The notes under the pieces: model-generated
Database searches by the model: none
Seen by the model: the letters and a program-made list of their open reading frames with translations, nothing else
Told to the model about the DNA's origin: nothing
NCBI GenBank assembly: GCA_002400845.2
Contig: NVRK02000015.1
Location: 62,001-126,000 of the forward strand
Source of the DNA: Hyphomicrobiales bacterium
GTDB lineage: Bacteria > Pseudomonadota > Alphaproteobacteria > Rhizobiales > Rhizobiaceae
Reading direction: 5' to 3'
Length of the DNA: 64,000 bases
Part shown: piece after piece, positions 1 to 8,524 of the stretch
How the letters are laid out: each line of letters starts with the position of its first letter
Numbering within the stretch: position 1 is the first letter of the stretch
Position numbers and translations under genes: made by a program

Positions 1-202
1 CCGGCAACAACATGCAAAAGTTTAAGGCATGCAGAAATTGTTTTTCCTCAAGCCACTTTTTTTCATCCACAATTAGGCGGTGCATCAACGCAATTTGCCC
101 AGCAGGACCGCCAAATGATAAAAGACCAATTTTAGCGTAAGTCTTTGTGGCTTCGCCTAACGTTACATCTTGTGTTACACCTGTCTTTAATTCATGCGCC
201 AT
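1..202 (-). CDS. chrA: Chromate efflux transporter ChrA, N-terminal part (cut by window edge)
   Basis: This is the first 67 codons of a gene reading leftwards out of the window. The translation opens MAHELKTGVTQDVTLGEA and contains the hallmark of the CHR family, LSFGGPAGQIALMH, followed by a WLEE...FLHALNFCMLLP segment; both are typical of the start of the first CHR domain. The family exports chromate (or takes up sulfate analogues) across the inner membrane. The start is the ATG at 202. Only the N-terminus is visible, so one- or two-domain architecture cannot be judged. Confidence 0.85.
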   Translation of the reverse strand, partial: MAHELKTGVTQDVTLGEATKTYAKIGLLSFGGPAGQIALMHRLIVDEKKWLEEKQFLHALNFCMLLP

Positions 203-317
203 ACGCTTTGCCAACCTAACTTTCCAATGTTATGTTCATAGCAGAAAGACGAACTTTAAGCCCGTTTGTCAACGCAATAAACTAGTATTTGAACAAGGCT
301 TGAAAAGCTTAAACTAC

Positions 318-346
318 TTGCACTTAAGCCCTACTTACCCTATACA
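318..346 (+). promoter_or_regulatory. Sigma70-type promoter for rplY
   Basis: TTGCAC at 318-323 and TATACA at 341-346 are separated by exactly 17 bases, close to the sigma70 consensus. The expected transcription start is near 353, directly before the hairpin at 354-384, giving a 5' leader of about 200 nt before rplY. The site was found by motif reading only. Confidence 0.5.
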
Positions 347-353
347 GCCCCTG

Positions 354-394
354 CCCGTGCAGACACCCTTGGAGGCAGTGCGGGTTTGTTGTTT
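354..394 (+). terminator. Hairpin with T-rich tail at the start of the rplY leader
   Basis: CCCGTGC (354-360) pairs with GTGCGGG (378-384) in a 7-bp stem that includes two G-T wobbles. TTTGTTGTTTT follows directly. The shape is that of an intrinsic terminator, but it sits only a few bases after the predicted start site. It could be a leader attenuator, a 5' stabilising hairpin, or the end of a very short RNA. The rest of the stretch between chrA and rplY (203-560) shows no gene; a plus-strand ORF across 147-434 overlaps the chrA start and resembles nothing. Confidence 0.35.
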
Positions 395-560
395 TCTAAA
401 TAGATTTATCAAAATAGAAGTCAGCAATTTTTAGTGCATAATTGCATTAAAAAAGCCTTTGATAAGGCAAGTTCTGGAAAACGTAATAAGACGTATATCC
501 AACTGAATTTGCATTTCTAATAAGTCAAAAGTCATATCTTTTGACACGAAAGGAAATACC

Positions 561-1220
561 ATGAGCGACTCAATTGAGCTCAAGGCACAAACTCGCGACA
601 GACTTGGCAAGGGGGCCTCACGCGAACTTAGACGTAACAATCTAGTGCCTGCTGTAATTTACGGCGACAATAAAGATCCCCTAGCGATTGCTGTTCCAAT
701 TAAAGAACTGACAATGCTAATCCACTCAGGTGGCTTCCAAAACACAATTCTTGAAGTAAACGTTGATGGTGCCAAACACCGCGTTCTTCCTAAAGACTAT
801 CAGCAAGACCCAGTGCGTGATTTCTTCACACACGTTGATTTTCTACGTGTTGGTAAGAAAACTAAAGTTAATGTTGAGATTCCTGTTCATTACATCAATG
901 AAGAAGAATGCCCAGGCATGAAAATCGGCGGCGTACTTAACGTTGTTCGTCACACACTTGAAGTTAAGTGTCTTGCAGATTCAATTCCTGAAAACTTTGA
1001 AATCGACCTTACTGGCCTACAGATCGAAGACGTGGTTCACGCTTCTAAAATTGATCTTCCAAATGGTGTTGAGCTTACAGTTGATGACCGCGATCCGACA
1101 ATGTGTTCTATCGCTGCTCCAACTATACCAACGACAGAAGAAGATGAAGACACTGCAGCGCCAGAGGCTGTTGAAGTTCCTAGCGATCAGAAATCTGAAG
1201 GCGAAGAAGGCGAAGAGTAA
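561..1220 (+). CDS. rplY: 50S ribosomal protein L25 (Ctc/TL5 type)
   Basis: Binds 5S rRNA in the large ribosomal subunit. At 219 residues it is the long Ctc form: an N-terminal L25 beta-barrel (about residues 5-95, with the RDRLGKGASRELRR entry motif and VPAVIYG) followed by the C-terminal TL5 domain (about 100-190, ECPGMKIGGVLNVVRH) and an acidic tail rich in Glu/Asp. An AAGGAAATACC ribosome site sits before the ATG. The rplY-pth-ychF order, all on the same strand, is common in alphaproteobacteria and supports the call. Confidence 0.97.
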   Translation: MSDSIELKAQTRDRLGKGASRELRRNNLVPAVIYGDNKDPLAIAVPIKELTMLIHSGGFQNTILEVNVDGAKHRVLPKDYQQDPVRDFFTHVDFLRVGKKTKVNVEIPVHYINEEECPGMKIGGVLNVVRHTLEVKCLADSIPENFEIDLTGLQIEDVVHASKIDLPNGVELTVDDRDPTMCSIAAPTIPTTEEDEDTAAPEAVEVPSDQKSEGEEGEE

Positions 1221-1282
1221 TTTTCAATTTCTTTAGTGTTTCTGGCTAAGTTTTCCAACTAGTTTGTTAAGGAGTTCTCCAA

Positions 1283-2053
1283 ATGCGCATGATAGTGGGC
1301 CTTGGTAATCCCGGAACAAAACACGCCAGACAACGCCATAATATTGGTTTTATGGCGGTGGATGCAATAATCCGCCGCCATTCCTTTTCCCTAATGCGGA
1401 AAAAATTTAAAGGTGAAATCGCAGATGGCGAAATTGCCGGCGAAAAAGTACTATTGGTAAAACCGCAAACCTTTATGAACCTGTCTGGCGAAGCCGTGGG
1501 TGAGGCAATGCGCTTTTACAAAATTAAACCAACTGATATTTATGTATTTTACGACGAACTAGATTTAGCCGCTGGTAAAGTACGCATTAAAACGGGCGGC
1601 GGCCATGGCGGTCATAACGGCATTAAATCTCTTGATGCACATTGCGGTAAAGACTACAAACGCATTCGCTTAGGCATAGATCATCCAGGCCATAAAGAAC
1701 GCGTCACAGGCCATGTGCTAGGCGATTTTTCAAAGGCAGACTACAAATGGGTAGACCCATTGTTAAATGCCATTGGCGACAACATAGACATGCTGATTGA
1801 AGGCAAAGATTCTAGCTTTATGAACAAGCTTGCTTTAGTGCTTGGTAACGAAGCGCCTGTAGATAAAAAACAACAGAAAAAGTCTAATCCCAACAAAGCG
1901 TCATCTGCTAATGGCGACAAAAAAAATAGCAGCCATATTCATCAGGCGCGCAACGCCGCGCCCAAAATAAATAAAGTCACTTCCCAGCAAAGGCCCCAAA
2001 GCAATCAAATGACTGACATGCTAAAAAAGCTATTTGGGCAAGAAGATAAATAA
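1283..2053 (+). CDS. pth: Peptidyl-tRNA hydrolase with basic C-terminal extension
   Basis: Releases peptides from prematurely dropped peptidyl-tRNA in the cytoplasm. The family signature is clear: VGLGNPGTKHARQRHNIGF near the N-terminus (catalytic His in RHNIGF), KPQTFMNLSG, DELDL, and GGGHGGHNGIKS. The enzyme core ends near residue 190. About 65 more residues, rich in Lys, Asn, Gln and Ser, form a low-complexity basic tail ending MTDMLKKLFGQEDK; such tails recur in rhizobial Pth and have no assigned role. AAGGAG precedes the ATG with good spacing. It is likely cotranscribed with rplY (62-bp gap) and ychF (17-bp gap). Confidence 0.97.
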   Translation: MRMIVGLGNPGTKHARQRHNIGFMAVDAIIRRHSFSLMRKKFKGEIADGEIAGEKVLLVKPQTFMNLSGEAVGEAMRFYKIKPTDIYVFYDELDLAAGKVRIKTGGGHGGHNGIKSLDAHCGKDYKRIRLGIDHPGHKERVTGHVLGDFSKADYKWVDPLLNAIGDNIDMLIEGKDSSFMNKLALVLGNEAPVDKKQQKKSNPNKASSANGDKKNSSHIHQARNAAPKINKVTSQQRPQSNQMTDMLKKLFGQEDK

Positions 2054-2070
2054 AGAACGGAACAAATATC

Positions 2071-3174
2071 ATGGGTTTTAAATGCGGCATTGTTGGCCTA
2101 CCTAACGTTGGCAAATCAACACTATTTAATGCACTTACAAAAACAGCCTCTGCGCAAGCGGCAAACTATCCGTTCTGCACCATTGAGCCAAATACCGGCG
2201 AAGTGGCAGTGCCAGATGCACGTATGCAAAAAATTGCAGACATTGCTGGTTCTAAAGAGTTGATCCCTACCCGAATTTCGTTTGTTGATATTGCGGGCCT
2301 CGTGCGCGGCGCATCCAAAGGCGAAGGCTTGGGCAATCAATTCCTCGCCAACATTAGAGAAGTTGACGCGATTGCACATGTAGTGCGTTGTTTTGAAGAT
2401 GATGACATCACGCATGTTGAAGATAAAATTGACCCTGTTGCTGATGTAGAAACCATCGACACTGAACTGATGATCTCAGATCTTGAAAGCCTGGAAAAAC
2501 GCATTGACGGTACACGCAAAAAAGCAAAGTCTAACGATAAAGACGCTGCTGCAATTGTTCCAATGATGGAAAAATGCATTGAGCTTTTAAACGAAGGCAC
2601 ACCTTGCCGCAAACTTTTAGAGGGCATTGACGAAGAGGATTTAAAAATTCTTGAAGGCTTAAATCTACTAACCTCAAAACCTGTTCTTTTTGTTTGTAAC
2701 GTTGCTGAAAGCGATGCGGCAAAAGGCAACGAAATGAGCCAAGCTGTTGCAAAAATGGCGGCAGATCAAGGCGCTGTTTCTGTGGTGATATCTGCGGCAA
2801 TTGAAGAAGAAATTTCTCAAATGCCAGAAGAAGAACAACCTGAATATTTAGAAATGAACGGCCTAACTGAATCTGGCTTAACCAGGTTAATCAAAGCAGG
2901 CTACAATCTGCTAGAGCTCATTACATACTTTACAGCTGGCCCAAAAGAGACACGCGCTTGGACAGTGGACAAAGGTGCAAGAGCGCCACAAGCCGCTGGT
3001 GTTATTCATACGGACTTTGAAAAAGGCTTCATTAGAGCGCAAACCATTGCCTATGATGACTACGTATCCCTTGGCGGCGAAGTTGCAGCCAAGGAAGCTG
3101 GTAAGGCCCGTGATGAGGGCAAAGAATACATCGTTCAAGATGGCGACATTATGTTGTTTAAATTTAACAACTAA
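2071..3174 (+). CDS. ychF: Redox-regulated ATPase YchF (OLA1 family)
   Basis: Obg-class P-loop NTPase that prefers ATP and associates with ribosomes. Visible motifs are the G1 loop GLPNVGKST at about residues 8-16, the G3 region DIAGLVRGASKGEGLGN, and NVAE at the position of the altered G4 (instead of NKxD), which explains its ATP preference. The C-terminal TGS domain (FTAGPKETRAWTV, KEYIVQDGDIMLFKFN) is complete. The length of 367 matches the family (about 363-367). It is the third gene of the rplY-pth-ychF run. Confidence 0.97.
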   Translation: MGFKCGIVGLPNVGKSTLFNALTKTASAQAANYPFCTIEPNTGEVAVPDARMQKIADIAGSKELIPTRISFVDIAGLVRGASKGEGLGNQFLANIREVDAIAHVVRCFEDDDITHVEDKIDPVADVETIDTELMISDLESLEKRIDGTRKKAKSNDKDAAAIVPMMEKCIELLNEGTPCRKLLEGIDEEDLKILEGLNLLTSKPVLFVCNVAESDAAKGNEMSQAVAKMAADQGAVSVVISAAIEEEISQMPEEEQPEYLEMNGLTESGLTRLIKAGYNLLELITYFTAGPKETRAWTVDKGARAPQAAGVIHTDFEKGFIRAQTIAYDDYVSLGGEVAAKEAGKARDEGKEYIVQDGDIMLFKFNN

Positions 3175-3197
3175 GCAAATAGCTTAAACGTCAAAAC

Positions 3198-3479
3198 TTA
3201 GACATCAAATATTGTTGACTGCCCACTAGAGCGGCGCAATGCATGCAGATCCTGCAATTCTGGATCATTATGCCATGCCTGCGCTGCTTCTTTATTTGGA
3301 AATTCAATCAACGCAAATGAACTTGGCTTGTTCGTACCTTCTTCATAGGTATCACTAATTGGCGCCGCGCTTAAAACAGCGCCGCCATGTTTGGCCAATG
3401 CATCTTTCGCACCCTCGCGATATTTAGCAATCGCCTCTTTATTCTCAACTGTAATAAGCGCTAAAATTTTATGGGACAT
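3198..3479 (-). CDS. DUF1330 family protein
   Basis: A 93-residue single-domain protein starting MSHKILALITVENKEA. The pattern of an N-terminal strand, a Tyr-Arg helix (AKYREGAKDALAKHGG), and FALIEFPNKEAAQAWHNDPE fits DUF1330, a dimeric ferredoxin-like fold of unknown function related to the dabb/EthD group. The ATG at 3479 is chosen over an in-frame start 15 codons upstream because AGGAG lies 6 bases before it. The gene is divergent from a LysR regulator, with a palindrome between them, so it is probably that regulator's target. Confidence 0.85.
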   Translation of the reverse strand: MSHKILALITVENKEAIAKYREGAKDALAKHGGAVLSAAPISDTYEEGTNKPSSFALIEFPNKEAAQAWHNDPELQDLHALRRSSGQSTIFDV

Positions 3480-3554
3480 GATATTCTCCTGTTTAAAACC
3501 TAGCATATACGCGCATATAGCCATGTTGAAAATTACCGATTATTAAAAGCACCT

Positions 3555-3570
3555 TGTGCATATATGCACA
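3555..3570. promoter_or_regulatory. 16-bp perfect palindrome, probable LysR operator
   Basis: TGTGCATATATGCACA reads identically on both strands and lies in the roughly 108-bp gap between the divergent DUF1330 and LysR genes, just upstream of the LysR start. An imperfect alternating ATATACGCGCATAT lies about 45 bp away near 3507. A paired-site layout between a LysR gene and its divergent target is typical of autoregulated LysR systems. The regulator-operator link is inference. Confidence 0.5.
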
Positions 3571-3587
3571 GCTGATATGTGTACCAG

Positions 3588-4484
3588 ATGGATAATTGGG
3601 ACGATGTAAAACTCGTATTAGAAATTGAGCGCAATAATGGACTTAGCGGCGCGGCGCGCGCATTGGGTGTGAACCACTCAACGATTTCGCGTCGTCTTGC
3701 CATAGCAGAAGACAAACTTGGCGCTCGTCTGTTTGACCGCCTACCCCAGGGCCTTTTAATTACAGATGCAGGGCGCAAGGTAACTGAAACAGCCCTGCGC
3801 ATAGAAAAAGAAATGCACGTTTTAGGTCGCAATATTATTGCAGATGACAAAGCCTTAAAGGGCACTTTAAAAGTCACAGCGGCTCAACTCATTATCCAAG
3901 TTCAATTGGCAGAGATCGTTCATAAATTTATGGTCTTGCATCCAGCAATACAGGTGAACTTAAGTGCGGTTAATGATGTGGTGAACTTACATCAGCGCGA
4001 GGCAGATGTTGCAATACGCATTAGTAAAGTTTTAGAGCCATCCCTTTTTGGCAGCATGGCAACCAAACAAAATCGAGGATTTTACGCTTCAAAAAAATTC
4101 GTCGAACAAAACCCAGTGTTACTTTCAAGTGATCCTATTGAGCTGACTATGCCATTCATCACATTTCAATGGTGGGGCAACGCCATACCAGCAGAACTAA
4201 AAGCGCGGTTTCTAAATCCAAAATTCACCATGCAAATGGACGATATGATTTCAGTTCATACCGCAACAAAAGCTGGTATTGGCATTAGTCGAATGCCCTG
4301 TTTTTTAGGAGACAGTGACAAAGACCTAATGCGCATACCCCATCTAGAATTGTCACCCTATACAGACATATGGGTACTTACCCATCCTGATTTAAAAAAT
4401 GTAGAACGCATTAGACAATTTATGAAATTTGCCACATCAGAAATAAGAAAAAAAAGCGGTTTATACTTAGGCGAAGTAAATTAA
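3588..4484 (+). CDS. LysR-family transcriptional regulator
   Basis: The N-terminal winged helix-turn-helix is clear: MDNWDDVKLVLEIERNNGLSGAARALGVNHSTISRRLAIAEDKLGARLFDRLPQG (first 55 residues), with the NHSTISRRL recognition helix. The effector-binding domain follows, giving 298 residues in all, normal for LysR proteins. The ATG at 3588 is preferred over an upstream in-frame GTG at 3579 because family members begin MDNWDD; neither has a strong ribosome site. It is divergent from the DUF1330 gene. Its stop overlaps the end of the convergent DUF599 gene by 4 bases. Confidence 0.92.
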   Translation: MDNWDDVKLVLEIERNNGLSGAARALGVNHSTISRRLAIAEDKLGARLFDRLPQGLLITDAGRKVTETALRIEKEMHVLGRNIIADDKALKGTLKVTAAQLIIQVQLAEIVHKFMVLHPAIQVNLSAVNDVVNLHQREADVAIRISKVLEPSLFGSMATKQNRGFYASKKFVEQNPVLLSSDPIELTMPFITFQWWGNAIPAELKARFLNPKFTMQMDDMISVHTATKAGIGISRMPCFLGDSDKDLMRIPHLELSPYTDIWVLTHPDLKNVERIRQFMKFATSEIRKKSGLYLGEVN

Positions 4485-5140
4485 GTTAAACTTGCATCCA
4501 AAAGTATTTTTCTAGCCTTTGACAAAAATTGCCTTCTAAACAAAACGAAGGCCACGCATAGTGTTGATCCTATCAATACATAAGGCCCAATAAGCCAACC
4601 TAAAAATGCGAAGCCAAAGAAGATACCTCTAATACCTGCAGTAAAATGCTTTGAGGCCGTGATGTTCATTTCAGCGGCTAGTAATGCTTGCTTGCGAATT
4701 TCTTCTGGTAAAGCTTTTCCAGGCATGCGCACTGCGCCCATTAAAATGCCGCAATAATTAAACAGGCGATACGCCCAAGCAAATTTGAAAAATGAATAAA
4801 CAAATATAAATGTAAGCCCGATTATTTTAACCTGCCAAGAGCCACGTATATCAACTGAGATCACTTCCAAATTGGCAAAGATGCTTAACACCACATCGGT
4901 CGAATTGAGCAATGCAAAACAACCCCCAATCGCAAAAACCGATATGGTACCCATGAAGCCAGTGCCCGCTTGAAGGCCGGATAAAATTCCTTCATCAAAC
5001 ATACGTAACTCGCGCTCAGCAAAAGATAACATCCACTCACGACGTTTATGCGCCAACAGGCCAGATAGACTTTTGTGTCGCATTTGAGAATGGTCAATGA
5101 CAAATTCAAAGCCTAACCAAAAAATCAAAAATACGCCCAA
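4481..5140 (-). CDS. DUF599 family inner-membrane protein
   Basis: About 220 residues with four or more hydrophobic segments: one at the N-terminus (FLIFWLGFEFV), FMGTISVFAIGGCFALL, IIGLTFIFVYSFFKFAWAY, and a C-terminal GFAFLGWLIGPYVLIGSTLCVAF. The polar pattern RREWM, FANLEVISVD and FRRQFLSKAR fits DUF599, whose function is unknown. The coordinates use the in-frame TTG at 5140. That TTG lacks a ribosome site, whereas AGGAGG at 5182-5187 sits 5 bases before an in-frame ATT at 5176. The extension ILEFLHIEDLVAL matches how DUF599 proteins usually begin, so translation may start at the ATT. Confidence 0.85.
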   Translation of the reverse strand: MGVFLIFWLGFEFVIDHSQMRHKSLSGLLAHKRREWMLSFAERELRMFDEGILSGLQAGTGFMGTISVFAIGGCFALLNSTDVVLSIFANLEVISVDIRGSWQVKIIGLTFIFVYSFFKFAWAYRLFNYCGILMGAVRMPGKALPEEIRKQALLAAEMNITASKHFTAGIRGIFFGFAFLGWLIGPYVLIGSTLCVAFVLFRRQFLSKARKILLDASLT

Positions 5141-5231
5141 GGCGACTAAATCTTCTATGTGTAAAAATTCTAAAATTTCAGCCTCCTAAAGACCAATATT
5201 ACAAAACGACTCAACGTTATATTTCATAACT

Positions 5232-6380
5232 TTAAACCATAAAGACCCGTTCATATACCCACCAGATCGCAATGACAGCAATAAACAACGAAGCTGGTAT
5301 AGAGATGTATTTTCTGTACCAAGTCTTTGAACCAAACCAATAACCAACAGTAAAATAGCAAATCACTATTATTGCAAGTTGCCCCAACTCTACCCCTACA
5401 TTAAACGAGATTAACCCAGTTACAAAACTACCCGAATTAAGTCCTATGCTGGCAAGCACGCCAGCAAAACCCAGCCCATGCAAAAGGCCAAAACAGAACA
5501 CAATAAATGGTCGCCATTTTTGCAACTTATCCGTCATAATGTTTTCAACCGCAACATACACAATTGAAGCCGCTATGAGCGGCTCAACAATAGAAGGTGA
5601 AATCGTGACAACCTCAAGCATGCCCAAGGCAAGCGTTACAGTATGAGCAATTGTGAACGCAGTTATTTGCCAAAGAAGAGGGCGTAATTTTACACTGAGT
5701 AAAAACAACCCAACCACAAATAAAATATGATCCAACCCCTTTGGAATTATATGTGTAAACCCAACTTCAAGATAGGCCTTAACAGTTTGCAAAAAGTTAA
5801 GCGGTTTAGCACCCTCCAATAATATAGGATCACTCTTTACACCGCCTCGTAAAAAAGCGGCATATCCCTCACTAAGTTCATTTTCCAATTCGTCTAAACG
5901 TATAATACTTGCGCCGTATTTCTGTGGCCACAACCATTGAAATTTGGTTGCCCCTGTGGGCAATTTACCTGTTACCACAATGATAGAATCACGCGCTATA
6001 TCTATGTCACCAACATTAGGAACAAACACTTTTGCCTCTAAAGGCACATCTCGAACACCATCAAAAGATATCTCTAATTCAGATAAGAAAATTGGTTTAA
6101 AGGATTCAAACTTAACAATAATTTTGGCAGCAGATGCTGAACGTAATTTCTCATACACGCTTGCATTTTTAGATTCTTTTGTATCGGAGTGTTCTGCACC
6201 AATTTTAGAAATTAGCGCTTCAACATTTGTTTGAATGGAGATTTGATAACGATCACCACTTAATAACTTAAAGTCAGCAACACTGGGTCGTAATTCATGC
6301 GCGTATGCAACATTCAAAACGGTCACGCAAAATAGCATCACGCTCAACAATACAGAAGTAAATTTAAATTGAGTTTTCAT
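5232..6380 (-). CDS. HupE/UreJ-family membrane protein with periplasmic N-domain
   Basis: Residues 1-27 form a signal peptide ending AYA; the mature chain starts HELRPS. A periplasmic domain of about 170 residues follows. Roughly residues 200-380 carry six hydrophobic helices with HTVTLALG and HGLGFAGVL, the conserved His motifs of the HupE/UreJ_2 family. Relatives are linked to nickel or cobalt handling, but this larger subgroup is uncharacterised. The gene is divergent from the DUF4198 gene 83 bp away, so the pair may share a promoter region and a metal-related role; that is inference. Confidence 0.8.
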   Translation of the reverse strand: MKTQFKFTSVLLSVMLFCVTVLNVAYAHELRPSVADFKLLSGDRYQISIQTNVEALISKIGAEHSDTKESKNASVYEKLRSASAAKIIVKFESFKPIFLSELEISFDGVRDVPLEAKVFVPNVGDIDIARDSIIVVTGKLPTGATKFQWLWPQKYGASIIRLDELENELSEGYAAFLRGGVKSDPILLEGAKPLNFLQTVKAYLEVGFTHIIPKGLDHILFVVGLFLLSVKLRPLLWQITAFTIAHTVTLALGMLEVVTISPSIVEPLIAASIVYVAVENIMTDKLQKWRPFIVFCFGLLHGLGFAGVLASIGLNSGSFVTGLISFNVGVELGQLAIIVICYFTVGYWFGSKTWYRKYISIPASLFIAVIAIWWVYERVFMV

Positions 6381-6463
6381 TTTCCATTACCTAAATTACT
6401 CTCATATTAAATTATACGCATTGGCTTAAATATTATTCTGACGAATTTCATAAGGAACAAAAC

Positions 6464-7318
6464 ATGTTATCTAAACCTATTTCAAGCCACATATCATCAT
6501 TCCTTATTATTTCGTCAGTTAGTCTTTTTGCATTCGATGCAAATGCTCATGAATTTTGGATTGAACCGTTAAAATTTGAAATTGAAATAGGCTCAAACAT
6601 TGAAGCTAATTTTCGCAATGGGCAAGATTTTAAAGGCGCCGCCTTCCCGTATGTAAAACAAGAAATTGATCTTTATACAATCACAAATTCAGGTGAAAGT
6701 GTAAGTCCAAAACAGCGCACGGGTAACAGCCCTGCTTTTGATTTTAAGACAAAAAATGAAGGCCTACACATTGCCAGCTACCAAGGGAAATTTGATACGC
6801 TTGATTTTAAAAAGTGGTCCAAATTTACTCATTACGTAGAAAACCAAGGTTATAGTGATTTCATCAAACGCCACAAAACAAGAGGCTTACCTAAAACAGG
6901 TTTTCAAGAACAATATGCACGCTGCGCAAAAGCACTCATTCAAGTTGGAAATGGCTTTGATGGTAGTGACACATTAACGGGTTTGAAATACGAATTGGTC
7001 GCCAGTAAAAACCCTTATTCACTAAGCCAAAATGACAGCCTGCCAGTAACGCTTTATTATGAAGGCAAGCCAGCCGCAGGAAAGCAGATACAAGTATTTC
7101 GTGATGATGGCACTAAACCTGTCAAAAACTTTAAACTGATTACCGATGAAAACGGCCAAGCAATTATTCCGTTAGAAGGCGGCGGTAAATTTATGTTAAA
7201 TTCAGTTTACCTTTTTGAAGGCGACACTGATCCCAACACAAAATTAGTCGAATATCAAAGCTATTGGGCGACACTTACATTTGGCATTATGGGAACAGAT
7301 GCAATCTTCGATAATTAA
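6464..7318 (+). CDS. DUF4198 domain periplasmic protein
   Basis: A 284-residue secreted protein. The signal peptide (about residues 1-28, ending DANA) is followed by HEFWIEP, the conserved metal-ligand-like start of DUF4198 proteins. The C-terminal part (LPVTLYYEGKPAAGKQIQVF ... ITDENGQAIIPL) looks like the beta-sandwich carboxypeptidase-regulatory-like fold common in this family. It is thought to bind nickel or cobalt in the periplasm, by association only. Divergent neighbour: the HupE/UreJ-like gene. AAGGAAC precedes the ATG. Confidence 0.8.
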   Translation: MLSKPISSHISSFLIISSVSLFAFDANAHEFWIEPLKFEIEIGSNIEANFRNGQDFKGAAFPYVKQEIDLYTITNSGESVSPKQRTGNSPAFDFKTKNEGLHIASYQGKFDTLDFKKWSKFTHYVENQGYSDFIKRHKTRGLPKTGFQEQYARCAKALIQVGNGFDGSDTLTGLKYELVASKNPYSLSQNDSLPVTLYYEGKPAAGKQIQVFRDDGTKPVKNFKLITDENGQAIIPLEGGGKFMLNSVYLFEGDTDPNTKLVEYQSYWATLTFGIMGTDAIFDN

Positions 7319-7322
7319 TCAA

Positions 7323-8465
7323 TTATTGATTATGTCTCTCAACAGGCGGCACGCGTTCAACAATATAACTTGGTAAATTAGGTACAATTTGTCTGCGCAA
7401 AAACTCCCAGCCAACACCAATCGTTAGAACAATTATACCAACGATAAGAGCGGAAATTGAAAAGAATGAAGTGTAACCAACATCTAAATTTTTGACCAAT
7501 ACAAATACAGCGCCGCCAAGAGATAATAGCCCAGCAGTTACAAATGCACGCCTATCAATAACGACCCCGATTAACATCATAGCTGATATAATCACCAAAA
7601 CAGCCACAGCTTGGACAACACCAAAGCTGCTTAATTTTAAGCCTTCTTCGTTTAAGAATACAAGCGATAGTAAGCTATAAAGCATTGTTGGCGCTACCAA
7701 TAAATTGAGCCAAAATGCAACATCCGAACGTTTGGTTTTTCTCAAGATATCACTGGAATCCAGTTTCAAAGAGACAGCAAATAATATTGCGGCGAAAACC
7801 AAGCCTAATCCACGCCCAATAGTGGTAAAAGCCTGTTCAGAATCCACTATGCCAATCAACTTCGAAGCCGTATAAAATACAAAAAAGAATAAAATGGCAT
7901 GCGCACCGGTGATTAAAACAGCAAGTGTAACTGGCACTCTAAATCGCCAATAATAAACTGAGACCATTGCTAATATAATCAACAATCTAGCAGATGCCGA
8001 TACAAAACTTGTACTATATGCTCGGTCAATATTAATCCAACTATCTACAGCTGAAAACGCTACTACAGAAACACCACAGATAAATACCATAGATAAAACA
8101 AAGGCTGGCAATGCAAGGTTTTGCTTTTTGATAAAAAATTCAGACAACACCCACGTTGCAATTATAACAACAATTAAATTGGTCAAAGCAAACAACGCAC
8201 AAAGAACGACAACTATCCCTATCGTGATAAGCACATCGTGAAAGCCACGAACAAGGCGCGGCATTTCGCTACTTTCGCTATCTGTCTCTATTTGAGTGTT
8301 CTTATTTTCATCAAGCTCTGCAAAATATGTTGAAGTATCCGAAGTATTTTTAGGCGTTTCAATCTCGCCTTTTTCAATAAAGAAATTCGTAAGATTTTCG
8401 GGCTGGCCTCGGTTTAATATTCCAGCGGTTTCAGCGTCTTTAAATAGTTTTTTTAAATCAGTCAC
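7323..8465 (-). CDS. Polytopic membrane protein of unknown function
   Basis: I do not recognise this 380-residue protein with confidence. The first 75 residues are soluble and acidic (ETPKNTSDTSTYFAELDENK). About ten consecutive hydrophobic helices follow from residue 76 to 365, with basic loops (WRFRVP, RKTKRSD, DRRAF) and a short polar tail ending VERVPPVERHNQ. The layout of an N-terminal cytoplasmic domain plus a multi-helix bundle resembles DUF2157/DUF4401-type proteins, but I see no diagnostic motif. It is convergent with the DUF4198 gene, the two stop regions sharing the palindrome at 7316-7332. Confidence 0.7.
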   Translation of the reverse strand: MTDLKKLFKDAETAGILNRGQPENLTNFFIEKGEIETPKNTSDTSTYFAELDENKNTQIETDSESSEMPRLVRGFHDVLITIGIVVVLCALFALTNLIVVIIATWVLSEFFIKKQNLALPAFVLSMVFICGVSVVAFSAVDSWINIDRAYSTSFVSASARLLIILAMVSVYYWRFRVPVTLAVLITGAHAILFFFVFYTASKLIGIVDSEQAFTTIGRGLGLVFAAILFAVSLKLDSSDILRKTKRSDVAFWLNLLVAPTMLYSLLSLVFLNEEGLKLSSFGVVQAVAVLVIISAMMLIGVVIDRRAFVTAGLLSLGGAVFVLVKNLDVGYTSFFSISALIVGIIVLTIGVGWEFLRRQIVPNLPSYIVERVPPVERHNQ

Positions 8466-8524
8466 GTTTCAAATCCCACATTCACTTTAGAAAACATAAT
8501 TCAATCAATTTTGATAAGCGCTAA

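Noticed and set aside
147-434. 95-codon plus-strand reading frame at the left end
   Set aside because: It overlaps the chrA start, the rplY promoter and the leader hairpin, lacks a ribosome site and resembles no protein.
7316-7332. 17-base perfect palindrome TAATCAATTATTGATTA at the convergent stops
   Set aside because: It is AT-rich, has almost no loop and no T-run, so it is a poor terminator. It is probably a chance product of stop codons.
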